A stretch of 64,000 nt of DNA, taken from NCBI GenBank assembly GCA_022568135.1, contig JADFFQ010000001.1, positions 1 through 64,000 of the forward strand, in the 5' to 3' direction. The stretch is from Planctomycetota bacterium (GTDB taxonomy: Bacteria > Planctomycetota > Phycisphaerae > Phycisphaerales > SM1A02). Each line of letters begins with the position of its first letter. Position 1 is the first letter of the stretch. A program made the translations under genes and the position numbers. The notes beneath the pieces were generated by a model that had not been told where the DNA came from, searched no databases, and was given only the letters and a program-made list of their open reading frames with translations. This document shows positions 55,637 to 64,000 of the stretch, one piece after another.

Positions 55637-57313
55637 CTACTTCGGCAGCCATCTTAGCGGTTTATCGCCGGCTGCCGCCTTGTCTAAGAACGTCTCCCAG
55701 ATGCCGACCCACTCCCACCACCTCTGCGGGAGTACTCGCATTGAGACTTTACCCTCTCGGAAGGCAAATGAATCTTCCATGACCTGATCCAGTTGGTAAG
55801 CTTGCCACAAACTACCACTGCCGCCCTTCGCCACATTATTCTTTAGCTTCTCGACAGTAGCCTCTAGCACCGGCTTCGACGCGGGGAATGCGCGGTACTC
55901 ATCGCACACGCACAACTTGTCTTGGGTAGCGTCGCTATGCAAGTGCTCAATATACTCTCTCGCGGAGTTGACATTGTCACTCTTCTCGATGATCGCGGCA
56001 CACTCGATCCACCCAAAGACTCCTTCCTCTGGTACAATTGGAACCCAACCATTCCATTCTTTCTGGATCGCCGGCAGCATCATGCTGCCGGCTCCGAGAA
56101 CGACCCAGCACCTACTAGCTGGGCCTTGTTTGATCTTCTTCGTCATACGTTGCGGGTCATTGAACAAAAAGAACTTCTCTTTGTTCTTGATAATCAGGTC
56201 CAAAGCGGCCGTGAGCTTCCGGAGATGCTCCGGGGGCTCATGTGTCTCTGTCCCGTCATGGCGAGAGGGGATGGGGGCATCATCGCCGTCATCGTGACGA
56301 GGCCTCGGGGGGCATTCACGTTCCAACTGGCGCACCAGCTCAAGTGGCGATCCTCCTACCTCCTTACCTTTCTGAATCTCGGCCGCCCTAATCGATAGGG
56401 CGATTGAGTACAGCGTTGGGAGCCACCAATTCCACAGGCAGATACGAGCGTCCTCGTCCGAATTGTCTATCAAGTACTCAAGCGAGTACTGTGCCCAACT
56501 GACGTTCTGTCTTACTAGTGGTTTACTTTGAGGACGATCCGCCCGAACAAGAAGATCATTCATGCCCCAACGAATTGGCACGCTGTACTCATGTGCTCCG
56601 ATGTCGTTCCAAGCATGGGCTACCCCTTCCGCAAACATCTGCGCCGACCAATCCGTCTCGCCCCCCCAGTCATCTAGCCGCTTGAGTGTCCCAGCCCTTC
56701 CCATTCGCTTAATGAACTCAATATCGGCGACAACGACGTCGAAGTTCCTTTCCCCCAATTTGAGTTTCTCGATCTGCTCAATTCCGCGCAAGTAGCTGAG
56801 GTACTGCGCATCCCCATCACGAAAGAGCTTCTTCACCGCGTCATCCTCGAACCCCGCCCAGACAATCGCGCGGAGAGAACTATTCTGCGCCTTGACCCTG
56901 TCTTCCACGGCGGGCCAAATCTTCTTGAGATGCGGCGTGATCTCGTCGCCACAGATTTCGGTGGCCACCTTCGAAAAGTCATCGAACGACTTGATACCAA
57001 GGGCCATGGCGCGATCGTTAATGGACAGAATGGCCTTGGCATCGGGGAACTGATGCGCATGGCCGTTGGCGCCAGGTTTTCCTCTGAGATCACGCCAGAT
57101 TACAACTAACAGCGCGCCAAGGACAAACAGACCGAAAAGAAGAGCGACTACAAGCGCTGCGGATATCCACCACTTGTCGATTTTGCCTAAGCCAAGAGCA
57201 ACGATCGGTCCAGCAATAAGTACCAGACAACCCGTGAGCACCACACCGGTTGGGCGCAGCTTGTTAATCTCAGTTCCGGTAGCCTCGATGACTTCCTTGC
57301 CAATCTTGAACAT
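55637..57313 (-). CDS. membrane-anchored solute-binding-protein-like protein
   Basis: 558 residues from MFKIGKEVIE. Two membrane segments (~20-45 and 50-75) precede a large soluble region with similarity to the upstream PotD-type protein: WAGFEDDAVKKLF, then DVVVADIEFIKRMGRAG, EEGVFGWIECAAIIEKSDNV and REYIEHLHS. A central insert (~310-420) is new. Compared with ordinary binding proteins it lacks a cleaved signal and is ~200 residues longer. It may be a docking or sensing component in the transporter operon. Confidence 0.75.
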   Translation of the reverse strand: MFKIGKEVIEATGTEINKLRPTGVVLTGCLVLIAGPIVALGLGKIDKWWISAALVVALLFGLFVLGALLVVIWRDLRGKPGANGHAHQFPDAKAILSINDRAMALGIKSFDDFSKVATEICGDEITPHLKKIWPAVEDRVKAQNSSLRAIVWAGFEDDAVKKLFRDGDAQYLSYLRGIEQIEKLKLGERNFDVVVADIEFIKRMGRAGTLKRLDDWGGETDWSAQMFAEGVAHAWNDIGAHEYSVPIRWGMNDLLVRADRPQSKPLVRQNVSWAQYSLEYLIDNSDEDARICLWNWWLPTLYSIALSIRAAEIQKGKEVGGSPLELVRQLERECPPRPRHDDGDDAPIPSRHDGTETHEPPEHLRKLTAALDLIIKNKEKFFLFNDPQRMTKKIKQGPASRCWVVLGAGSMMLPAIQKEWNGWVPIVPEEGVFGWIECAAIIEKSDNVNSAREYIEHLHSDATQDKLCVCDEYRAFPASKPVLEATVEKLKNNVAKGGSGSLWQAYQLDQVMEDSFAFREGKVSMRVLPQRWWEWVGIWETFLDKAAAGDKPLRWLPK

Positions 57314-57359
57314 CACGTTGCTTCCCAACTCGAGCGCGACTCCGTCTCCGGCATCGGGC

Positions 57360-58481
57360 CTACTGGCCGGCCTTGAACTCAGTCCAGGCAGCCTGCCATT
57401 CTGATTCCAACGACTCGCCCTCAGCGTTAGTCGGTAACATGCGCACATTCACGGAACGCACCATTGCGGCGGCTTCTGTCCCATCATGTACTTTCAAGGC
57501 AGCCTGCTGCTGGGGTGTGAGCAGCGCGATGGCAGCAGCGCTGGGAGTATTGGAACGGTAGGCTCTGCGCCAAGTGAGTGCTGCCATGACCTCGGGGCGC
57601 TGAATGTAGTGGATGTACTTCAAGGCGGCGTCGCGGTTCTTGGCCCGCGGCGGAATACCAAGCGTTTCGATCCACATGATGCCGCCTTCCTTCGGCACCA
57701 CCCAATCTATGGGATGCCCTTCATCAGCGAGGACCGCGGCTGTGTGCTCGCCGTGGGCAAGCACCACCCAAATATCTCCTCGGGCCAATGCCGCGTTGAT
57801 ATCCGAGAAGCTGCCCATTACCGCCCGAACCTGTGGACGCAACTCTGTCAACGCATCTGTCAGCTGATCGAACTGTTTGTCCGAGAGCTCATACGGCGGA
57901 TCGAAGCCAAGCATGCGGCTAAGGCAACCCATGCTCGGGAGGTACCAATCCCAAATGCCAACTCGCCCCTTGACCTTGGGCAACATCAGAACCTGATATG
58001 AGCTGGCCTCCTCACGTGTGATCTTCTCCGTGTTGTAGACGATCGCATTGATCCCGAATCGGACGAGCACTGCCTTCAGGTTGCCGTCTCGCCAACAGAG
58101 CGGGAACTCGCGGAGTGGTTCAATGTAGTCGGAGAAGTCGAAGTCACTTTCGTCGAGATCAGATAGCAAGCCGGCCTTGTCCAGTTTCTCGATATACTCA
58201 GGATCGATGACGACGACATCGTAGGCGTCGGGTGCCTGAGAGAGCTTCGCGAACATCTTGTCAGCCCCAGTGAACGTCTCGGTCCTGACCTTGACGCCGA
58301 ACTCTCGTTCGAAGGGCTCGACTATCTCTTGCTCTTCATAGCCGACCCAGGCCAATACGCGCACTTCACCGCCGGAAGGAGTCGGTGGCCGGCTCCCTTG
58401 CCGTTGCCACCAGAACAGAACGACGAGGATGGCCACGACGGCGAGAGATACCGCAGCGATAGCACCTTTTGACTTGGTCAT
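57360..58481 (-). CDS. extracellular solute-binding protein, PotD/spermidine type
   Basis: 373 residues; N-terminal membrane signal (~8-26, no clear lipobox). VRVLAWVGYEEQEIVEPFER begins the type II binding fold; AYDVVVIDPEYIEKL, GINAIVYNTEKI and KEGGIMWIETLGIPPRAKN are hallmarks of PotD/PotF relatives. First gene of the operon. The substrate may be a polyamine or related cation, not determined from sequence. Confidence 0.92.
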   Translation of the reverse strand: MTKSKGAIAAVSLAVVAILVVLFWWQRQGSRPPTPSGGEVRVLAWVGYEEQEIVEPFEREFGVKVRTETFTGADKMFAKLSQAPDAYDVVVIDPEYIEKLDKAGLLSDLDESDFDFSDYIEPLREFPLCWRDGNLKAVLVRFGINAIVYNTEKITREEASSYQVLMLPKVKGRVGIWDWYLPSMGCLSRMLGFDPPYELSDKQFDQLTDALTELRPQVRAVMGSFSDINAALARGDIWVVLAHGEHTAAVLADEGHPIDWVVPKEGGIMWIETLGIPPRAKNRDAALKYIHYIQRPEVMAALTWRRAYRSNTPSAAAIALLTPQQQAALKVHDGTEAAAMVRSVNVRMLPTNAEGESLESEWQAAWTEFKAGQ

Positions 58482-58667
58482 TGAGGAAGTCTCCAGCTGG
58501 AATGAGCCACAGGTTTAGATCTCCCCCTTGGGTCGCAGTCTTGGCTCCCGCCAATTCGATCGAGGCGTCTCAGGTTGCGCCGGGCGCACCGATGTGCCCG
58601 GTTTGCGGCAACACTGGGCCTGTCCACGACCAGCAGGATACACGATCCATAGATGCGATTCAGAGTG
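58482..58667. other. promoter region of the transporter operon
   Basis: No gene. A G/C-rich leader precedes potD on the minus strand; no hexamer pair can be fixed with confidence. Confidence 0.3.
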
Positions 58668-58874
58668 CCTCTCCCGAAAACTCCATCCGAGCGACCCATC
58701 GTGGTTCGGGCCCCACACTACATTCATCCTGCCCGTTGTCATCAATTGTCAGTGTCCCCTCCTCAGGTGACGCCTGCGCAGGGGACACTGCCAGTTGATG
58801 CCAACGAGTAGAATCCGGGTGCTGTGGCGCCGGAAGCGCGATAGGCCACTCGGATCGAGTTTTCGGGAGAGACA
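58668..58874. mobile_element. complete 207-bp palindromic element
   Basis: The left arm (CTCTCCCGAAAACTCCATCC...) and the inverted right arm (ending GTTTTCGGGAGAGACA) match imperfectly over nearly 100 bp each, meeting at CCCCTCCTCAGGTGACGCCTG. No ORF. It resembles a MITE and would fold as one long hairpin. Related arms are at 12427, 13922, 17344, 19192, 59097 and 63488. Confidence 0.75.
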
Positions 58875-59096
58875 GGTCATCCGGGTTGAGCGGTTCTGAC
58901 ACGCTAGAGTGGCTGTCATGACGATCAGCCCCTGGCGGTTGCTCTTCGTCGTGCTGGCTGGTTGGCCTCCTCGACCTGACCCGATCCCGTCATGGTGCAG
59001 AGCTCAACATAATCCCCATTGTGAGACCAGAATCTCGGTGAGCAGGGGCCTAGTTTGTTACTTAGTGGCAATACAGAACACCAGCATGTCAGCTGT
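58875..59096. other. 222 bp without a supported gene
   Basis: A short ORF (from 58909, MAVMTISPWRLLF) has no ribosome site and runs into the next repeat. No function is assigned. Confidence 0.35.
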
Positions 59097-59220
59097 CAGA
59101 GTGACGCCTACTCAGGCGACGCCTGAACAGGGGACATCGCCAATGTGTGGAAGCGAGTAGCATAAGTGTGGTGCCGAAACCGCCATCGATCGCTCGGATG
59201 GAGTTTGCGGTCGGTACAGC
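59097..59220 (+). repeat. diverged arm of the palindromic element upstream of the protease
   Basis: Shares the central AGGCGACGCCTGAACAGGGG with inverted partner, GCGAGTAG and the tail GATGGAGTTTGCGG with the element at 58668. It ends 122 bp before the protease ATG. Confidence 0.7.
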
Positions 59221-59342
59221 AAGGCGCTGCGATGCGAATGGTCCGCACGGGAATCGTATCGCGAATTTGACGTCGCTCGTGAACGATGTCACTCTCAACT
59301 CTTGGTGAGATCAGTGCTCGCTGATCTGTGGAGGATTCGACG

Positions 59343-61475
59343 ATGTCTGGAACTCACTATTACTTCCAAGGTGGCCGAAGAATTGAGATTGAGCATGCCG
59401 GCAACCTGACGGCGATCCATGCTGAGACTGTTGACGAGGTCCTTGATGCCGCGACCCGAGCCGGCGTTGGGGTTCGATCCCCGCAGATTGCCGCTCCCGG
59501 CTTGGTCACGCTGGAAATCCCGGAAGACCGTGATGGCGCCATGGAGAAGCTGCGCGCCACCCACGTCATGCACCACGTGTACTGTACTAAGGGGCAGCCC
59601 GCTGACACGATCCTGATCACGGACACGTTTTTCTTGAAATTCAAGGATGAAACCGATCAGCGTGAGATCGATCGGTTTCTGCGGGAGGAAAGGCTCCTCA
59701 TCGAGGAGGTCTTCGGAGAACGGAGCTTCCTGGTTCGGGTAACGAACGAGACGGGCCGAAACCCGATCATGGCTGCGAACTCCGCGGCGATGCGGGATAT
59801 CGTTGAGTACGCCGAGCCTAATCTCGTGCGTCAACTCGTCCGGTGCAGCTTCATTCCTTCCGATCCTCTTTTTCCCAAGCAGTGGCACCTCTTCGCCCCC
59901 ACCGACGCTGATGACCTGGTCGCGGGCGCGGGAATCAACGCGCCGGACGCCTGGGAGCATACTCGAGGGGATCGCCAAGTCGTCATTGCGGTCGCCGACG
60001 ATGGATTCGACCTCACCCATCCTGACTTCCAGGGCACGAGGAAGATTGCCGGTCGCCTAAACGTTCGACCCATTGGCGTAACCCGCCTCAGGTTCGATGC
60101 CGATGTGCACCCCCGCGCCGGCGACTACCACGGCACTCCTTGTGCGGGCGTTGCCCTGGCGGAGGAGAACGGTCTAGGAACGGTGGGCGTGGCCCCCGGT
60201 TGCTCCTTCTACGCGGTCCGCTTTCCCCTTACGCTGGCGGATTCCCAGCTCGCTCGCATGTTCGAGCGGATCTCGCTTGAGGCGGATGTGATCTCCTGTT
60301 CCTGGGGGTTTGGGCCAGCCGACGCCCCAATGTCGATAACGCTTCGCGATAGCATTACGGTTCTCGCCGCCACGGGGGGCCGCCGCGGCAAGGGACTCGT
60401 CTTCTGCGTCGCTGCAGGAAACAACAACTGTCCGATCAAGGATCTCGACAATTCGACGCCGTACGAGTACCTGGATAGGTTCGGCATTCGGCGGGCCTAC
60501 TCGGGCCCCATAGACCGGTGGATCGCGGCGCACCCCGATGTCCTTACCGTCAGCGCCTCGACATCGCTCAAGACCAGATCCGCGTATTCGTCGTGGGGTT
60601 CACACGTGAACGTGTGCGCACCGTCGAACAACTTCGACGACCTCAAGCGGTTCACTCCCCGCGGGCTTGGCGTCTGGACGACGGACAACGAGGGTTTCGG
60701 TCCTCGCAGCGATTTCACGTCAGGTTCGCGATACACGGGAAGGTTCGGTGGAACGTCTAGCGCCACGCCTACCGTCGCTGGGGTGTGCGGTCTCTTGATC
60801 TCGGCCGATCCGAGTCTCTCGGGAGAACGAGTCCGACAGATGATCATGGAGACGTCGAGCAAGGACCTTGCGATCGAATCCGAGACACACGTCAATGTTT
60901 CGGGCGACTTCGACGCGAACGGGTTTAGTCCATGGTTCGGGTATGGGAAGGTCGACGCGGCCGCGGCCGTCGCCAGCGCCTCGAGCGCGACGAACGAGCA
61001 ATCGTTCGTCGATAAGGTGGCTGAGGACGTCCCGATGGAGATTCCGGACGTCGGCGCATCCGTCAACAGCGAGATAGAGATCACGGAGGCAGGCTTGATC
61101 GAAGATCTTCGCGTCGGCGTGGATATCACTCACACCTATGTGGGCGATCTCCGAATCGATCTCATCGCGCCCGACGGATCTGCCGTGACCCTGCAGAATC
61201 ACGAGGGCGGATCGCAGCAAGACCTGCACCGGACCTACACCCCCGAAGAGATACCGGCGCTACGAACGATGCTGGGAAAGACGGCCGCCGGCGTTTGGAC
61301 ACTCCGGGTCGTCGATACCTGGTTCTGGGACAAGGGGAGTCTGGAGAGTTGGCGTTTTGCCGCGAAGGTGTCTCAGCCGCTTCCGATCTCAGCACGCGCC
61401 GAGCTCGTGGAGGTGAAGACGACCAGGACGCAGAAGTCCAAGGCATCGAGGCGGCGAGCCCGGGAGACGGTCTGA
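59343..61475 (+). CDS. subtilisin-like serine protease with P domain
   Basis: 710 residues, ATG with GGAGG eight bases upstream. No signal peptide (MSGTHYYFQGGRRIEIEHAG). An ~180-residue pro-like region precedes the S8 domain: Asp in VADDGFDLTHPDFQG, His in DYHGTPCAGVAL, oxyanion Asn in CVAAGNNNC, Ser in GGTSSATPTVAG. Residues ~560-690 are a P/Homo-B domain (VGVDITHTYVGDLRIDLIAP, GVWTLRVVDTWFWDKG) as in kexin-type convertases. A basic tail ends the chain. The absence of a signal means either a cytoplasmic role or non-classical export. Confidence 0.93.
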   Translation: MSGTHYYFQGGRRIEIEHAGNLTAIHAETVDEVLDAATRAGVGVRSPQIAAPGLVTLEIPEDRDGAMEKLRATHVMHHVYCTKGQPADTILITDTFFLKFKDETDQREIDRFLREERLLIEEVFGERSFLVRVTNETGRNPIMAANSAAMRDIVEYAEPNLVRQLVRCSFIPSDPLFPKQWHLFAPTDADDLVAGAGINAPDAWEHTRGDRQVVIAVADDGFDLTHPDFQGTRKIAGRLNVRPIGVTRLRFDADVHPRAGDYHGTPCAGVALAEENGLGTVGVAPGCSFYAVRFPLTLADSQLARMFERISLEADVISCSWGFGPADAPMSITLRDSITVLAATGGRRGKGLVFCVAAGNNNCPIKDLDNSTPYEYLDRFGIRRAYSGPIDRWIAAHPDVLTVSASTSLKTRSAYSSWGSHVNVCAPSNNFDDLKRFTPRGLGVWTTDNEGFGPRSDFTSGSRYTGRFGGTSSATPTVAGVCGLLISADPSLSGERVRQMIMETSSKDLAIESETHVNVSGDFDANGFSPWFGYGKVDAAAAVASASSATNEQSFVDKVAEDVPMEIPDVGASVNSEIEITEAGLIEDLRVGVDITHTYVGDLRIDLIAPDGSAVTLQNHEGGSQQDLHRTYTPEEIPALRTMLGKTAAGVWTLRVVDTWFWDKGSLESWRFAAKVSQPLPISARAELVEVKTTRTQKSKASRRRARETV

Positions 61476-61568
61476 GGTTCACCGGGCGTAGGGTTCCAGA
61501 TCTCAGTTGACCCACAAGTGGCGTGCTTCTGACAGATTGGTACAGAGCCCGTTCGGAAGGAGATCGCC

Positions 61569-63122
61569 ATGCACATCCAGTTATCTCGTCGTGGGGTTGC
61601 CGTCATTGTGGCGCTGTTCGCCGTGGTTGCGTCTCCGCTCCCAGCGGCTGGTGAGGATCATGGGGTCTTCGCCGACACGAATGTCGCATCGGTTTGCTTG
61701 TCGAGCTTCGCCGACCTGTCAGCAAACGGCGTGTGGCACCGGATCGACGGACTCGCCTACTGGGCGATTCCACTCGCACCGCCCGATGGCTACTACAGCT
61801 CTGCCGACGGCTCAAGCCCTGTCGCGCTCCGCCGGACCCTACACGACATCATCGACGACCATCTCATCTACCCCTACACACATCGCTCCGAGCCTGGCGA
61901 CGTCGACCACACTGTCGATACCTGGGACATCATCGCCCTCGCCGATGCCCACCCCGGGAGGCCGGATCGAGTCCTTGACATCTACCTCAACGGTACGTTC
62001 GACCGTCAGCTGCGAGGCACGAATCAGGACCCCCGATACGACCGGGAACATTCATGGCCCAAGTCACTCGGCTTTCCGGACAACACCAGGCGGAATGCCG
62101 CCTACAGTGACTGCCATCATCTATATGCCGCATTTCGCAGCTACAACGCATCTCGCAGCAACAAGCCCTACGGAGAAGCCGAGGAGGATGCCGAGCGCCG
62201 AAAGATCACGCTCGAGAATCTCGGTCGTGGCGGGGGGCTGACCGATGAGCCGGAGACCTCCAACTATTCCTTTGTGGATCGCTGGCAAACCTGGATTGGT
62301 CGCCGTGGTGAAGTTGCACGTGCCATGTTCTACATGGACGTTCGGTACGAGGGCGGCGAGCGCGACGGTGTCGGTGAACCGGATCTGCAGCTGACGGGCG
62401 AGATCAGCGATATCTCAAAGCGAGATGTGTGGGAAGACGGCGGCGCCGCGTTCATGGGGCTCCTGCCAACGCTGCTGAGCTGGCACAACGACGATCCCGT
62501 TGACGACCTCGAGCGCCGTCGGAATGCAGTCGTGTTCCTCTTTCAGGGCAACCGGAATCCATTCGTCGATCACCCGGAATGGGTCGCCGTCATCTTCGGG
62601 GGCGGTGGAAGCGCTCCGTCGACGGAGGCTCGCGCCTGGATCAACGAGCTTCACTACGACAACAAGGGTGCTGACTCGGATGAGTTCGTTGAGATCGCCG
62701 GCTCGGCTGGCCTCGATCTCGCGGGCTGGCGCCTGGTGGGCTACAACGGAAACGGGGGTCGAGCCTACAGGGAGATCGCGCTCAGCGGCACAATCCCCGA
62801 TCTTCAGGCGGGGCTGGGTGTTCTGGCGTTCGATTTCGCGGGGCTGCAGAACGGTCCCTCTGACGGCTTGGCCCTTGTCGATGCGAGGGGAACGATCGTG
62901 CAGCTGATCAGTTATGAAGGCCGGTTTACGGCGACGGATGGTCCGGCCAACGGCGTCGACGCCGAGGATATTCAAGTCAGGGAAACCGGGAGCACGGCCG
63001 TCGGCGAGTCGCTCCAGCTTCGCGGCAACGGTTCGCGCGCGAGCGACTTCGATTGGACAGGACCGACCGCCGCTACTCGAGGCGTGATCAACGTGGGGCA
63101 GGTGTTTGTCGATGAGAGCTAA
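61569..63122 (+). CDS. secreted endonuclease I with lamin tail domain
   Basis: 517 residues. Signal peptide (~1-28, ends PAAGEDH). Endonuclease I/EndA domain (~60-330): catalytic YDREHSWPKSLGF and YSDCHHLYAAF. A lamin-tail domain (~350-480, ARAWINELHYDN then DEFVEIAGSAGLDLAGW) probably binds surfaces or DNA. ATG with AGGAG upstream. Non-specific periplasmic or extracellular DNase for nutrient or competence use. 93 bp after the protease gene; may share its transcript. Confidence 0.94.
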   Translation: MHIQLSRRGVAVIVALFAVVASPLPAAGEDHGVFADTNVASVCLSSFADLSANGVWHRIDGLAYWAIPLAPPDGYYSSADGSSPVALRRTLHDIIDDHLIYPYTHRSEPGDVDHTVDTWDIIALADAHPGRPDRVLDIYLNGTFDRQLRGTNQDPRYDREHSWPKSLGFPDNTRRNAAYSDCHHLYAAFRSYNASRSNKPYGEAEEDAERRKITLENLGRGGGLTDEPETSNYSFVDRWQTWIGRRGEVARAMFYMDVRYEGGERDGVGEPDLQLTGEISDISKRDVWEDGGAAFMGLLPTLLSWHNDDPVDDLERRRNAVVFLFQGNRNPFVDHPEWVAVIFGGGGSAPSTEARAWINELHYDNKGADSDEFVEIAGSAGLDLAGWRLVGYNGNGGRAYREIALSGTIPDLQAGLGVLAFDFAGLQNGPSDGLALVDARGTIVQLISYEGRFTATDGPANGVDAEDIQVRETGSTAVGESLQLRGNGSRASDFDWTGPTAATRGVINVGQVFVDES

Positions 63123-63173
63123 CTGCTGAGAGTGCGACAAAGGCGGATGAGGGGCTGGGCTGTAGAATGGAAC

Positions 63174-63290
63174 CATATGGGGTTCCAGAACATGGATCAG
63201 GCACGGTCGCGCGACGCGAACGACTCGGCGGAATCCTCAGCCATTACTACCGAGAAGCGGCATGAACGCTCGACCGAGTTCTGGAGCAGG
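63174..63290 (+). mobile_element. internally deleted IS relic
   Basis: The left end ATATGGGGTTCCAGAACATGG and the transposase C-terminal codons (LGGILSHYYREAA-like, 63205-63260) are joined by deletion; the right end GAGTTCTGGAGC follows. Confidence 0.5.
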
Positions 63291-63487
63291 GCGGGCACGC
63301 GGCATTGAGCAGTGTTTTGTTTCCGGCGGAGTATCCTGAGGGTACGTTGGATAAACATCCTCGCAATTAAGCCCAGAATCTCCAAGTCGACCCTGAGCGA
63401 CCTCTACACAGTCTATGCAGATGCTTGCGGCGACGAGAGTTGCGGGTAGGGTGAGATTTGAAAGACGACGTGAGTATGTCACCTGCT
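63291..63487. other. 197 bp without a gene
   Basis: AT-richer than surroundings; nothing recognised. Confidence 0.35.
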
Positions 63488-63614
63488 TGAGTGACGCCTA
63501 GCTAGGCGACACCTGCACAGGGGATGTCGCCAACCTGTGCCAAGGAGTAGAATGAAATGTGTGTGGCACCGCAACCGCGATCGGCCGCTCGGATGCAGAT
63601 TTCGGAAGGTACAG
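63488..63614 (+). repeat. diverged arm of the palindromic element upstream of the lipoprotein
   Basis: GCCTAGCTAGGCGACACCTG, CACAGGGGATGTCGCC, GAGTAGAAT and ATTTCGGAAGGTACAG match the copy at 59097 and the right arm at 58768. It ends 119 bp before the next ATG, almost the same distance as at the protease gene. Confidence 0.7.
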
Positions 63615-63732
63615 CTTGACCGCGTCACCCCACTGGCGGCAGCCTGTGCTGGATGTGCGAGACGGTAGGTGTCGCACCTGTTTCTTCTTTTTCTTTTTTG
63701 TGGCGGGGTTCCGCTGCCGGAGGGCTCGAACA

Positions 63733-64000
63733 ATGCAATACCTGCGTCAGGCCTTCGTGGCCGGTGTGATCGCAGCGCTGTGTTCGTGCAATGGGGGGCA
63801 AGGCAAGAGGGAGATACCTTCGCTGCTCGAGGTCAGCGTGCCGAACGAGGTGTTCGCGCTACGCGATGAAGTGATTGCGTTCAAAGCCATGAGGCGTCGC
63901 GGTGATACGATGAAAGATGTACGTATCTCGCTCGATGCGCTGTACAAGAAAGTAGGGAAGTTTGAAGATGTCTACCTACTGAGGTATACACCTATCAAAG
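63733..64000 (+). CDS. lipoprotein, partial at window end
   Basis: ATG with GGAGG nine bases upstream. A short signal ends in a lipobox (ALCSC, Cys19), followed by PSLLEVSVPNEVFALRDEVI and a charged, helical segment. The gene continues beyond the window without a stop, so length and family are unknown. Confidence 0.7.
   Translation, partial: MQYLRQAFVAGVIAALCSCNGGQGKREIPSLLEVSVPNEVFALRDEVIAFKAMRRRGDTMKDVRISLDALYKKVGKFEDVYLLRYTPIK

Noticed and set aside
58909-59160. 83-aa ORF between the palindromic element and its diverged arm
   Set aside because: No ribosome site, and its 3' third lies in the repeat; composition is not protein-like.

Overview
The window looks like accessory-rich chromosome from a high-GC environmental bacterium, most likely a planctomycete. 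This is inferred from family content: a membrane protein ending in the CxxCGYDLR...CPECG zinc ribbon common in that phylum, a fibro-slime protein, an endonuclease I-lamin tail fusion, and recombinase and transposase types frequent there. No rRNA, intact tRNA or CRISPR array was found.

Layout. 1-8 kb: an integrase 3' tail beside the 3' half of a tRNA, an exported PDZ-methyltransferase, small zinc-ribbon proteins, an RRM protein and a CFA-synthase-like methyltransferase. 8-17 kb: signalling genes. These are a 1094-residue hybrid histidine kinase with a CxxCH-bearing DUF3365 sensor, a two-domain PilZ protein, a kinase with two response regulators, and a stand-alone LuxR/FixJ-type HTH. 17-19 kb: decayed insertion sequences and the second copy of a 627-bp duplication. 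19.5-31 kb: the metabolic core, a full glutamyl-tRNA-to-protoheme pathway in two converging operons (a hemH-hemA fusion, then hemN, hemE, hemY, hemB on +; hemL, hemC, hemD on -), preceded by an ABM-family monooxygenase and followed by bioY. 32-52 kb: a mobile and defence-like island. It holds a large serine recombinase, a diadenylate-cyclase-domain protein next to a PD-(D/E)xK protein, an Mrr-like nuclease, two analogous modules of a small XRE regulator plus a nuclease fused to a RAMA domain, a DUF2971 gene, and a methylase-terminase trio of phage type. 52-58.5 kb: a PotABCD-type ABC transporter operon with an extra membrane-anchored binding protein and a translationally coupled HD hydrolase. 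59-64 kb: a subtilisin-like protease, a secreted endonuclease I and a truncated lipoprotein.

Non-coding structure is rich. An integrase-type IS (ends TATGGGTCC/TATGGTTCC) has one nearly whole copy and many relics. A 207-bp palindromic element (ends TGTCTCTCCCGAAAAC) has one complete copy, and its ends also bracket two gene-bearing segments. A conserved leader begins at a -10 box upstream of three unrelated genes. A perfect three-way-junction fold lies ahead of the methylase gene. Tandem perfect hairpins precede the PD-(D/E)xK gene. The two XRE-RAMA modules carry clear inverted-repeat operators.

The best candidates for undescribed biology are the XRE/operator/RAMA-nuclease modules, the diadenylate-cyclase plus nuclease locus, the first-enzyme/last-enzyme heme fusion, the conserved leader and the three-way junction. 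All functions are read from sequence motifs; no database search was possible.
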